In this document: positions 1-9,265 of the stretch, one piece after another
Position numbering within the stretch: position 1 is the first letter of the stretch
Layout: the number at the start of each line of letters is the position of its first letter
Origin: Astropecten irregularis
Lineage: Eukaryota > Echinodermata > Asteroidea > Paxillosida > Astropectinidae
Assembly: GCA_963971285.1 (NCBI GenBank)
Contig: OZ020256.1
Coordinates: 9,116,541-9,180,540 of the forward strand
Reading direction: 5' to 3'
Length of the DNA: 64,000 nucleotides
Notes under the pieces: generated by a model
The model's database searches: none
Told to the model about the DNA's origin: nothing
The model's input: only the letters and a program-made list of their open reading frames with translations
Program-made: the position numbers and the translations under genes

Positions 1-1216
1 TGAAAACACTACCCGTAACTTCACCTTTCTCCATAGCTTGGAAACACTTGTTTGTTAGATCATGGAGGATGGTTTCAGTTGAATGCAATGGTCTAAATCC
101 TGATTGACAACTGGGAATCAGACTATTTTCTTCAAGGAAGGTGTATACTTCTGAGTGCACCCATCTCTCTAAAATCTTGGAAACGATTGGCAGTATAGAT
201 ATGGGTCGATAATTACTTGAACTGCATTTGTCTCCTCCCTTGTGAATTGGTGTTACCAGAGCATGTTTCCAGTCTGCAGGATATCTCCCACATCTTATGG
301 AAAGGTTGAAGATATGAGTTAAACATTTAGTAATATATGGAGAGGCTATCTTAACCATTTGAACACTAATACCATCCGGACCTGTAGTTTTCCCAACTGA
401 CATTGACGATATTTGTTTTTGAACGAACTCTTCAGTGATGTCAGGTATTACACATTGGTCATCTATTGAGTTATCGGAGATAGGGACGTAAGAATTGTCC
501 TCTTCTGGTTCGCTTGGAAGGTCCTGATCAGCCAAGCGTTGCCCTATCGTAGAAAAATATTCGTTAAATATATCTGCAATTTCGGTTGAATCGTCAATAT
601 TTTCCCCACTTTCGAAAAGGATAGAGCTAGGAGTGCTTTTCTGTTTCTGTGGAAGAACCTCTTTTAGTTTTTTCCATAGCATGGACGAGTTGCTTTTATT
701 TTGTTCAATGGATGAAGCGAAATATTCACTTTTCTTGGTTCGAATTTCGTTGGTAACTGTGTTCCGCAGCTTTTTGTATTCATCCCAGTGAATTTGAGAG
801 CCTGAGCGTTTGGCTGTCTTGTGCGCGCGATCACGCTGACGCATAAGTTGCAGAATATCCCCATCAAGCCAAGGTAAGGGGGTACCTCGAATACGTTTCG
901 TTTTAATTGGTGCGTGGAAGTTAATAATTCTCATAAATATGGAGTGCCACATACCCCACGATTCATCTACATCGTGACAATTTAGGACACTTTGCCATGG
1001 TGCATTAAGGAAATCTTCTTTTATCGCGTCGCTATCTATATCTTTATAGCATCGAAAATTAATTGAGCGGCCTTTCATTCTAGGAGTTGTCCAATTATGT
1101 GTAGCGTAAACAAGATAGTGATCACTTAGTAGGACTGGAAGGACGCCACATTCGTTAATGAGCTCCGGGTGGGAGCTGAAAATAAGATCGATAGTGGTTC
1201 GAGTGGTTCGAGTGGA
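1..1216 (-). mobile_element. LINE fragment: end of endonuclease plus first half of reverse transcriptase
   Basis: Read on the minus strand, one frame stays open from about 1216 to the window edge (about 400 codons). It starts with the last endonuclease motifs (TTIDLIFSSHPELI, then LLSDHYLVYATHNW). It continues through the linker (FNEYFSTIGQRLADQDLPSE) into the reverse transcriptase: TGPDGISVQMVK, YPADWKHALVTPIHKGGD, NYRPISILPIVSKILER, CQSGFRPLHSTETIL. These are classic LINE motifs of the CR1/Jockey group; the clade is inferred by eye. The RT catalytic half (FADD box) lies beyond position 1. Upstream the frame closes next to a short direct repeat (ggttcgagt twice), so the 5' end is truncated. 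The frame is unbroken here, so it is fairly young. Confidence 0.88.
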
Positions 1217-1260
1217 TTAATAGATTAAAACCGGAAGTACACAATGCAGATATCTCTTTT

Positions 1261-1296
1261 AAGAATAGAGATAAATGTACATGTATCTCTATTCTT
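1261..1296. repeat. Short AT-rich palindrome
   Basis: Thirteen-base arms (aagaatagagata at 1261-1273 and its complement at 1284-1296) flank a ten-base centre containing TGTACA. A second small inverted repeat of the same words follows directly. No target-site duplication was found. It could be the ends of a tiny inverted-repeat element or a simple hairpin. Confidence 0.5.
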
Positions 1297-1338
1297 AATA
1301 GAGATATCTCTATTCCGGGATTAAATATTAACTTTGTA

Positions 1339-1422
1339 GGCCATATTATTTGCGTCGCGATTTGAAGCGCGACCCAAATAATCACACTTTTTGGTGTGTG
1401 TGTGTGTGTGAACGGGCCTTCC
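1339..1422. mobile_element. Decayed copy of the small inverted-repeat element at 29632
   Basis: The stretch gatttgaagcgcgaccca, followed by cactttttggtgtgtg and gaacgggcctt, closely matches the second half of the well-preserved element at 29632-29726. The right end has grown a (TG)n run. The left end is diverged. Two copies in one window support a family of TA-inserting miniature elements. Confidence 0.45.
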
Positions 1423-1789
1423 ATCTATGATTTTACTTGAAAAGGCGCACACACGCACATAGCACATTATAACAATTACGATTATTCCTATGGGGCTAAT
1501 AGTGTGCAACACATAAGAGCAAACTATCAGACAACGCATTCCTCCTACACCGAAGATCCACATCATAAACTCGTTCTTCTTCGGAAACGCACAGTATAGT
1601 CCCCTGCTCGTAAGTCTTCTTGCGTTCCGTCACCCAGCCAACTCTCTATAGGCACTGGAAGAAATTTATGTTAAAGAACTGTACAGCATGCAGAACTTCT
1701 GACCAATCAGGTTACAGATAAAAGAAAAATGACACTCTATTTATTTACAGTATTCTACTAAAACAAAAGCAACACCCAACAATTAATTC

Positions 1790-2267
1790 ACCTGCGACAA
1801 CATCCGACAGCCGGTCCATTACCAAGTAGGGTCCTTCCCATCTGGACATGAGCTTTGGGGGTAATTAGTAAAAAGTAAATTTCTAGTGCCTCGCGGTCTT
1901 CTTTAACTGTTTCCTGGGTTGGTCGTGCGCCACCTGCATCAGTCTGCGCAGGTGTTGTCCATAGTAGATATCGGGCTCACCTCCTGCTCGTGGCGTCTCC
2001 GTGGTCAAATCCACTGGTAGGGTCACCGGCGCACCCAGGATTTTGTCTTGGGGGGGGGGGGGGGCTCAAAGAAAATTTTTCTCCCACAAAACATTTTGTG
2101 ACTCCCCCCCCACTCCTTCAAAGAAAATTTTTCTCCCACAAAACATTTTGTGACTCCCCCCCCCCTTCCTCCTCCTCCTCCTCCTCTCCCTTTCCCCTCC
2201 ACCCCCCCCTTTTTTTTTTTTTCGTTTTTTTTGGGTTTTTTTTCGTTTTTTTTTTCCAGGGACCCTC

Positions 2268-2304
<37 letters not shown>

Positions 2305-2425
2305 CTCAAGCCCCCCGAGCCCCCCCCCCCCCTGGGTGCGCCACTGGGTAGGGTCACTTCCCGGCCAAGCATCAACATGTTCGGGGTTTCGCCAGTGGAT
2401 TCTTGCGGTAGGCCGCCCTGTATGC
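1790..2425 (-). mobile_element. Ty3/Gypsy relic: end of the integrase
   Basis: On the minus strand, words typical of the C-terminal integrase region of Gypsy polyproteins are readable: TGETPNMLMLGREVTLP, then LRRLMQVAHDQPRKQLKK, then PKLMSRWEGPYLVMDRL. It is a fossil fragment. No LTR was recognised at its edges. A hAT-type miniature element (2024-2346) is inserted in it and has duplicated GGTAGGGT. Confidence 0.7.
2024..2346. mobile_element. hAT-type miniature element with low-complexity interior
   Basis: It is flanked by a perfect 8-bp duplication GGTAGGGT (2016-2023 and 2347-2354). The ends are CACCGGCGCACCCAGG and, on the other strand, CAGTGGCGCACCCAGG. Eight-base duplications and CAGTGGCG-like ends are typical of hAT elements. 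The interior is non-coding: two near-identical 50-base blocks (caaagaaaatttttctccca core) each followed by a C run, a CTC microsatellite, T runs and a long G run near 2271-2304. Open frames here are artefacts of base composition. Confidence 0.85.
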
Positions 2426-2436
2426 AAAGGTTATCA

Positions 2437-4130
2437 TCATTTTTCTCTGTGCCAGAAGGCACACAAGGCCAAGACATCATTCCTCCACTGAGTTCGGTCT
2501 GCAGCTGCACAACGTGCTGAGTTCCACGTGCTCCAGCCTGCGCCGTTCCGCTTCACCACCATTCGCCGCCAAGTTGTTTTTGGGCGGCCCCGTTTCCGTC
2601 TTCCTTCAGGTGTCCATCTAAGGGCCACAGCACAGTCATCTCTCCTGTCCTTCCTCAAGACATGGCCAATCCAATTCCATCTCCTTCTCACCTCCTCGCT
2701 GATTTTGTCTGCCCCTGCCATCTCTAGAACTGTTTTATTGGAGACATGTTGCTGCCATCGAATCTTGAAAATTCTCCCCAGGCACTTGGTCTGGAAGATG
2801 TCCAGTTTCTCTTCCTCTCCCTCTGTCAGTTTCCAGGTCTCACACTCGTAGAGTAGGACTGACAAGACCAGGCTCTTGAAGAGCGAAGCTTTGGTCTTTC
2901 CGCTGATGTCGCTGGCTTGCCAGATGTTTGATAGCCGCTTCATCTGTGCACTGGCCAAGGCTACTCTCTTCTTGACATCTTCTGTGCCTCCACCATCCTT
3001 TGTGACATTTGCGCCCAGATAAGTGAAGTTCTCCACCTCCTCCACTTCATTTTCTCCAACCTTCAACTTGTCATCACTCTTGCTGTTGACTTTCATGGCT
3101 TTGCATTTCCGTCCATTCAGCTTTAGCCCAACCTTAGCTGCATTGTCTTCCAGTTTTGCTGTTTTGTGTTGCATGTGATTCATTGCCGAGGACAAAAGGG
3201 CGAGACCATCTGCAAAGTCGAGGTCCTCCAACATAGTTGTGAAGTTCCATCTGATTCTAGTTCTCTCACCCTGTACAGTTTTCCGCATTACCCAGTCGAT
3301 CACCAACAGGAAGAGGAATCCCGACATGCAGCAGCCCTGTTTCACTCTGATAATCACTGGAAACCGGTCTGTTGTTTCATTTTTCCACAATGACGGAGCA
3401 CTGAAAGTCATCGTAAAGGGTCTTGACCATCTGGATCAGTTTCTGTGGGATTCCATATTGACGCATGGTTGTGGTGGTTTTTCCGGTGCATCCCTGTTGA
3501 GCACTTCTTAAAAATGTTCTTTACACCTCTCTAGCCTGGCCTCTTGGCTCTTCATCAGCTCTCCGTTCTTGTTCTTCACTGCTGCTGCTTGTCTGGTGCC
3601 CTGTCTTGTCAGCTGCTTTACTATACTGTACAGTTCTTTCTGTCTTCCATTCTCCGCTGCCTTCTGTGCTCTTTCTGCTTTCTCTGACATCCATCTCCTC
3701 CTGTCCTCTCTCACACTCTTCTTCACCTCCTTGTCCTTCTCCTTGTACTCTTCCTTCAATCTGTTTTTTATTCTCTCTGAGCGGGTACTGTCAATCTTGG
3801 TCTAAATAACTTTCCTCTCTTCAATTAATTTCCAGCTGTTGTCACTGATCCATGGCTTGCTTTTCCCCTTCTTAACGCCGAACACCTCTTCCGCTNNNNN
3901 NNNNNNNNNNNNNNNNNNNNNNNNNNNNNNNNNNNNNNNNNNNNNNNNNNNNNNNNNNNNNNNNNNNNNNNNNNNNNNNNNNNNNNNNNNNNNNNNNNNN
4001 NNNNNNNNNNNNNNNNNNNNNNNNNNNNNNNNNNNNNNNNNNNNNNNNNNNNNNNNNNNNNNNNNNNNNNNNNNNNNNNNNNNNNNNNNNNNNNNACCTC
4101 TTCCGCTGATTTGACATATGCATTCTTCTG
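2437..4130 (-). mobile_element. RTE-like LINE, 3' half, internally deleted
   Basis: From right to left on the minus strand: linker region (KSAEEVFGVKKGKSKPWISD near 4110-3840, then EEYKEKDKEVKKSVREDRRR and KAAENGRQKELYSIVKQLTR near 3750-3600). After that comes the second half of the reverse transcriptase (VIIRVKQGCCMSGFLFLLVI, LDFADGLALLSSAMNHMQHK) and the C-terminal region (FTYLGANVTKDGGGTEDVKK, WNWIGHVLRKDRRDD) up to a stop at 2437. The active-site box reads FADG rather than FADD, so it is probably inactive. The first half of the RT is missing near 3480-3500, where linker and RT words are brought together out of phase. The N gap at 3896-4095 falls inside the linker. RTE assignment is inferred from the C-terminal words. 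Confidence 0.85.
3896..4095. other. Assembly gap of exactly 200 N
   Basis: Bases 3896-4095 are all N. The 12 bases left of the gap (ACCTCTTCCGCT, 3884-3895) are identical to the 12 bases right of it (4096-4107), which suggests the flanking contigs simply overlap. Confidence 0.99.
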
Positions 4131-4766
4131 CTCTTATCGTGCTACGGAATACGCTCCAGCACCCATAATTCGCACTATAAGTGCTTAAAACAGCTCCATA
4201 TAAAGGCTGGAAAACAACCCTTATAATGTAACTTCAGCCTACATCCATTAGCACCTAAATCCCCCTCTCAAGACAGCCTGTCACTATAACACTCTAGTAA
4301 TAAACACTAAATAGGACAATCAGCAGTTATGAAACAAAGTACCGGCATAATAAACCGGCTCTTTAATCTTCACTATGATATACAAAGTGCTTTTTTTGTA
4401 CTACAGTATAAGCATGTTCAAATACAAATATCATTAAATCTATGTCTTATTTCTGTCAACAAGCAAAAACATCAACAAATATGATTAATTGTAAAAAGTG
4501 TCCAACAAAGGTTATATAGACACCAGGTGAAAAGACAACATAATTATGCCATTATGATCTCCTCTTGAGGATATAGGATCGCCCTAGCTGCAACAAAAAC
4601 CAGTAGGCTCCTAAGAAAAATGTATTCTTCCGAGCACGAAGAAGATGAGGCATATAAGGTGGAAATTTATTGAAAAAGACAAGGTTTGATTTCGATTTTT
4701 ATCACAAAATTTGGAAAAAGTCGCGCGACATATCGCTTACTTTTGGACAGCTGCGCGTGTGCGACT
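4131..4766. other. No gene seen
   Basis: Moderately AT-rich sequence without a convincing reading frame. Near 4150-4260 the words agtgctt, cagcaccc and ttagcacct recall the repeat-rich ends of the element at 21796-22080, so a decayed relative may be present; this is weak. Confidence 0.5.
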
Positions 4767-5247
4767 AAGCCCACCGCACACTATACGATCCGACATTCCG
4801 ACTAGGATCCGACTGGTTTTTGGAAGGATCGCAAAGCATTCTGGGAGTCTTAACCGTGATTGTTCCCAGTAGTAGACCCACTCTGATGGCCAGTCGGCAA
4901 AATTCGACTGTCGAATCACGGTTAAGACTCCCAGAATGCTTTGCGATCCTTCCAAAAACCAGTCGGGTCGTAGTCGGATCGTATAGTGTGCGGTGGGCTT
5001 AAAGCCCACCGCACACTATACAATCCGACATTCCGACTAGGACCCGACTGGTTTTTTGAAGGATCGCAAAGCATTCTGGGAGTCTTAACCGTGATTGTTA
5101 CCAGTCGCAGACCCACTCTGATGGCCAGTCAGCAAGATTCGACTGTCGAATCACGGTTAAGACTCGGTTAAGACTCCCTTAATGCTTTGCGATCCTTCCA
5201 AAAACCAGTCGGGTCGTAGTCGGATCGTATAGTGTGCGGTGGGCTTT
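4767..5247. repeat. Two foldback elements in direct tandem
   Basis: Unit 1 (4767-5001) and unit 2 (5002-5247) are each near-perfect inverted repeats with arms of about 95 bases. Each arm starts AAGCCCACCGCACACTATAC and runs through GGATCGCAAAGCATTCTGGG to the central spacer. The units abut with no spacer. Unit 2 has a small internal duplication (ggttaagactc) near 5155-5175. A target-site duplication could not be fixed because the flanks (gcgacta / tagtcgc) are themselves complementary. Short frames here are mirror images and not genes. Confidence 0.9.
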
Positions 5248-5302
5248 AGTCGCTGCGACAAAGTCGCGTATGTGTAAATAGGCCTTATGAAGAGCAGCTC
5301 TG

Positions 5303-6211
5303 GGGTGCGTTCCGCTTGCACGAACATACGCGAACATGTTCACGCCGTTTGCGTTACGCTTGGATTTTGTAGTGGAACGCACACGCAACAAACCGAGAAC
5401 GTGTTGCGTATTGCGTCGATCTTTCATTAAACGTTGTGTGCGTGTTTGGCGAACAGCGCGTTCCTGTTTGAAAACGGTGGTGCACATTGTGCGCCGTGCG
5501 CGTAGTTAGCTGTGGTGGAACCATTGATCTCCATAATACACTGGATAGGACATCGCGCGCCATTTTGTGTAACGCGTGCGTTTGCTCAGGAGGGTTAAGA
5601 AACTTTAAACGCGGGTCGGCGCAGAGACCGTACGCAACACAAACAAATGAAGTTTGGGGGTTGGGGCAATAAATTTGCCATATATTTTGCTGATTTTCGA
5701 GTGGTTTAGAATTAAACTTTTGGTGGAAATACCTTACTATGGATTATAGGATGTGTTATGCGTTTGTGGATGTAGGCCTACGAATGCCGGGTGCACGGAT
5801 GAAACAAAAAGAGGGATTTGATTCCATAAGTAAGCGTTTTAGTCTGCAGAACAATAAGTTTAAGTGTGTGGGAATAATTTTAACTTTATTTGAAAAGAAT
5901 TCTATAATCCTTATTTCATTTGCCTTTTTTTGAACGATCGCAGTAAGTTGTAGTTTGCCGGTAACTTATTTGGCAGTTTGGCGATACATTTTTTTAATTT
6001 GGAGCAAACAAAACTCGTCAACTCAACGATATTGTATTAAGTTAGCCTTATTTTATCTATAAATAACTACTGTGAACTATCATGATGGCATTCATCAGCG
6101 CATGCGCAACCCTCCTAAACGGGACTGCGCGTTTTTACAGGAAGCGCTGTACAAAAGGAATACGCGTGTCCTATCCAGTGTATAATGGAGATCAATGGGT
6201 GGAACGCACCC
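5303..6211. mobile_element. Element O: DNA element with GGGTGCGTTCC ends
   Basis: The terminal repeats are GGGTGCGTTCC (5303) and GGAACGCACCC (ending 6211). It is flanked by the 3-base duplication CTG (5300-5302, 6212-6214). The empty site can be read from another piece of the same host repeat near 18725 (gcagctctggattatgg), which confirms both edges. A related piece lies at 62158-62250. Element V is inserted in it. Confidence 0.82.
5521..6198. mobile_element. Element V: 678-bp inverted-repeat element, 6-bp duplication
   Basis: The ends are CCATTGATCTCCATAATACA at 5521 and its near-perfect complement ending at 6198; the arms run about 33 bases to GGATAGGACA. The flanks carry a perfect 6-base duplication GTGGAA (5515-5520, 6199-6204). 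The interior has no convincing reading frame, so it looks non-autonomous. Its ends are the same as those of the 42-bp mini-element at 7912. Confidence 0.85.
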
Positions 6212-6758
6212 CTGGATTATGGGGCACCCGAAGACAATGAGTTCCAGAGATCAAGTCATTGCAGTGGTGACACGACTTTGTGACATACTTGCTGCGAAGG
6301 GTTTCCGCCTGAGGAAGTGGGTTGGCAACATAGAGCTATATTAAAATTACTTGAGCGCTAGCTCCATTGAGAAAGTGATACCTGCTGGGCGCATCCATGT
6401 TTGTGCACAAACCTATGGAAAGCCCCAAATTGTGAACGTTTTTTGTACGTTCATTTGCATATCTGCGTTGTGTTCTATACTGGGCCCAATTTCTTGGAAT
6501 CCGTTACCGTTAGCAAAAAATCTTCGCTTACGGTAGCAGAATTTGTTTGGTTACGGTAAGCGTATTTCAGGGAAGAGTTTCCTTTTTGGTAACGGTAAGC
6601 AAGGAATTTGTGCAGAATGCATACGACAGCGCGTTAGCAGAAAATGATCACGGTTAGCCAAGAAATTCTTCGCTAACCAAGAGTCTTGCTTACGGATTCC
6701 TTGAAATAGATTTCACGCGTAGCAGTGCACGTACGTAAGCACAAAAATAGGCCGTAAC

Positions 6759-7737
6759 CATAGAGCTATATTAAAATTACTAGAGCGCTAGCTCCGTGTA
6801 GAAAGTGATGCCTGCTGGGCGCATCCATGTTTTTGCACAAACCTATGGAAAGCCCACAATTTTGTACGTTTTTTGTACGTTCATTTGCATACTGCGTTGT
6901 GTTCTATACAAGTGCGTCATCGAAGTCAAATACGCCCGAAATCCGACGCACCCTCGGTAAATGCGCGTTTCATTTAGGACCTTGCGCGCACACGCTCTGC
7001 ACTTCAGTCACGCAATGATTGCATGCGTCACAAAGACGCGTGACCGGTACCGTTCGCGCATACTTGCGCGTTGCATGTAGAGTACACTCTTCGAAAGGCA
7101 TTCCAGTCAAAGTGTTCTTGTTCCACAAACACGCACACAAATTCAAAATGACTGCGCCCAGACGGCTTCAAAACGTCTACTCACGGAGAACGCAGAGCTA
7201 GCGCTCTAGTAATTTTAATATAGGCCGTGTCCGAAATTGTTGTCTAGAGCTATGGTCTAGGTCTAGAGCTACAGCTACGTCTACGGAAGCGCTTTAGCCA
7301 TTGGAATTCGGACGCAGCTTCGGCTACGTATTACGCCCTCAAGTGATATTTTAAGTTAATTTTTCTGACGTCATCGAATTATCGTCTGCTCGATCGTTAC
7401 GGGTCCGCGTTGAGCAAATGTTTGTTTATAACGGGCGATCGACTTCATCAGGATGGATAATGATATGATGAACTCTTTCCAAGAACAGTATTAGTCTGAC
7501 AGTAAAACCAGAACCGAACAATAGCTCATTTTGTGTGTCCGAAAAACTCAGCATGATCGGTCGCCATTTTGTTTGCGCGGATCAAGACAACACTTCTTAC
7601 GGCTAGATTTTGATGACGTTGTAGCCGTAGCTCTAGCTGTAGACAGCATTTCGGACAGCGCTTCAAAATGGCCGCCGTAGACAATAGCCGTAGACCTAGC
7701 TCTAGACAGTCGTTTCGGACACGGCCATAGCTCTATG
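6759..7737. mobile_element. Element E: short relative of A, inserted in D
   Basis: It begins CATAGAGCTATATTAAAATT (6759) and ends with the complement ...ATAGCTCTATG at 7737. The flanks carry an 8-base duplication differing at one base (GCCGTAAC 6751-6758, GCTGTAAC 7738-7745). Its interior (gcgcatccatgtttttgcac; atgcgcgtttcatttaggac; aaaatgactgcgcccagacg) matches the inner ends of A. Element F sits in its right end. Confidence 0.83.
7223..7726. mobile_element. Element F: GGCCGTGTCCG-ended element, innermost layer
   Basis: The ends are GGCCGTGTCCGAAATTG at 7223 and its complement ending CGGACACGGCC at 7726, with the 3-base duplication ATA (7220-7222, 7727-7729). Both ends carry clustered CTAGAGCTA/GTCTAG words (for example gtctagagctatggtctagg), likely subterminal binding sites. 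Length 504 bp, no coding capacity. It interrupts the right terminal repeat of E. Confidence 0.8.
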
Positions 7738-7911
7738 GCTGTAACAGATTCCATGAAATTGGGCCCTGGTGCGTCATCGAAGCCAAATACGCCCGAAATC
7801 CGACGCACCCTCGGTATATGCGCGTTTCATTTAGGACCGTCCTCACACGCTCAGCACTTCAGTCACGCAATGATTGCAAGCGTCATAAAGACGCGCTAGG
7901 TACAGTCAGTC

Positions 7912-7953
7912 CCATTGATCTCCATAATACACATGTATAATGGAGATCAATGG
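7912..7953. mobile_element. Element U: 42-bp palindromic mini-element with 6-bp duplication
   Basis: It consists of two facing ends CCATTGATCTCCATAATACA meeting at ca-tg, with one mismatch in the arms. A perfect 6-base duplication TCAGTC (7906-7911, 7954-7959) flanks it. Same ends and same duplication length as the 678-bp element V, but almost no interior. Confidence 0.82.
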
Positions 7954-8472
7954 TCAGTCCGCAGTGGCAGCGATAATGAGGTGAACGCGCAAAATTTATT
8001 TGCAGCGCGTATCCCGAACTTGGCCGCGAGATTTGCACGTGAATTTCCGAGAGTTGGACGGCTTTTTCCGATCTACACGTTCGAAAATATCGTACATGTG
8101 ACGACCAAGATGGCGCGGTAAGTTTATCGTTCATGTCTTCCAGAAAGTCGACCACAATTTCGTTTTCCTCCATGATTTAAACTCTCTGTTATTTCGAGGT
8201 GGATTTTAAAAAGGTGTTTTACAAAATGTGCCCTGACCCAGGTAGAAAACGAACTTTAAATCTGTTCATGTTTTTGTGAAGAAGAAGATATATGTTGTTA
8301 CGTTTGGCAGCGGTTTTGAATTGTGGCGAGTTTCAGTTTCATTGCTACGAAGTATTAGTGTGCGCGAGATTTCCTCATTTTTGAGAGTGTTCACCATTTT
8401 GTGTGCGTGTGGCCATAGCTTATGCGCACGCATTGACTGTGCGTCACTCGCATTTTGATGCTGTTTATGTTA
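7954..8472. other. Core sequence of element A, no gene assigned
   Basis: A short open stretch near 7979-8120 (words NLAARFAREFPRVGRLFPIY) ends in a GTAAGT-like site and might be an exon relic of an element-borne gene, but nothing recognisable continues from it. Confidence 0.4.
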
Positions 8473-8739
8473 AAATGAAGGTAAGTTTGCGGTGACACCA
8501 TGTAATCTCTTCTGTGAGAGTGTGTGGTTCTGAGAAGAACCGTAGGTATTAACTCGACGTTCCGAACAGTGTGCTCTGTTCGTCCTCAGGAGAATGACTG
8601 GTTGCGTGACTACGATGATGCAGAATATAAGCTGGAAGGATGAATGGATACTCAGTGAGTTAATACCTACGGTTCTTCTCAGAACCACACACTCTCACAG
8701 AAGAGATTACATGGTGTCACCGCAAACTTACCTTCATTT
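8473..8739. mobile_element. Element W: foldback miniature element, TA target
   Basis: The arms are about 85 bases. They start AAATGAAGGTAAGTTTGCGG (8473), contain GTGAGAGTGTGTGGTTCTGA, and are nearly perfectly complementary to 8656-8739. The flanks are TA (8471-8472, 8740-8741), suggesting a Tc1/mariner-like TA duplication. It is non-coding and is inserted in A. Confidence 0.83.
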
Positions 8740-8928
8740 TAGTACATCCACCATGCATAGCTTTAAGTCTTGCTGTTTATGTTGATTTACAAAATAATTA
8801 CATTGGAAACTTGTGATCAGATGCTGATCGAGATGGTTGTGTTTACATGTTATCCAGCATTTTATGAACGGAAAATCATGTCATGACATGTAAATTTTAT
8901 GTAAATTCTGTTATTATCTAGATCTGCA

Positions 8929-9265
8929 TGTAGCGTCAAGATGTTATTGTTTTGATTGTTTAGGTATTATTGTTATTCTGGACATTGTTGTTGTTATTTT
9001 GTTGAGGTTCGCCAGTGATTTAATCAACAGATTATTTCTTGCAGCATTTGTTAGGGCGCCCTCTGTTGACAATGCAAACTTTTGAGAGGTCAAAGTTGAA
9101 ATTCCTCATTGATTCTGATGATCCGTAAACAAATTCCATGTTTCGTGATTTCCCATAAATTAATGTCAAAATTAACAAGGTTATAAGGTCCCAATTTCAA
9201 TCATGTTAGGTCCAACACAATCGGTAAGTTTATTGATTTATTTGAGGTGGGAACTTATGATAAAT
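8929..9265 (+). repeat. 5' LTR copy of element G
   Basis: It matches the first third of the 3' LTR almost base for base (starting TGTAGCGTCAAGATG), with about ten differences, which sets the young age of G. Confidence 0.88.

Larger units (their letters stand above)
6483..7765. mobile_element. Element D: GGCCCAATTTC-ended element inserted in A
   Basis: The ends are GGCCCAATTTCTTGGAATCC (6483) and the complement GGAATCTGTTAC side ending GAAATTGGGCC at 7765, with a 3-base duplication CTG (6480-6482, 7766-7768). A partial second copy at 51176-51411 shares the interior (tttcctttctaaccacggtaagc) and shows the uninterrupted site where E is inserted. No coding capacity is visible. Confidence 0.82.

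Noticed and set aside
2023-2520. Long open frames rich in proline and glycine on both strands
   Set aside because: They arise from G/C and T homopolymer runs of the hAT-type insertion, not from coding selection.
5487-5672. Short frames over elements O and V as genes
   Set aside because: They cross inverted repeats and insertion junctions and have no family match.
7979-8121. Exon ending at GTAAGT in element A
   Set aside because: Open and protein-like but only about 45 codons, without a partner exon or recognisable domain; left as a note.
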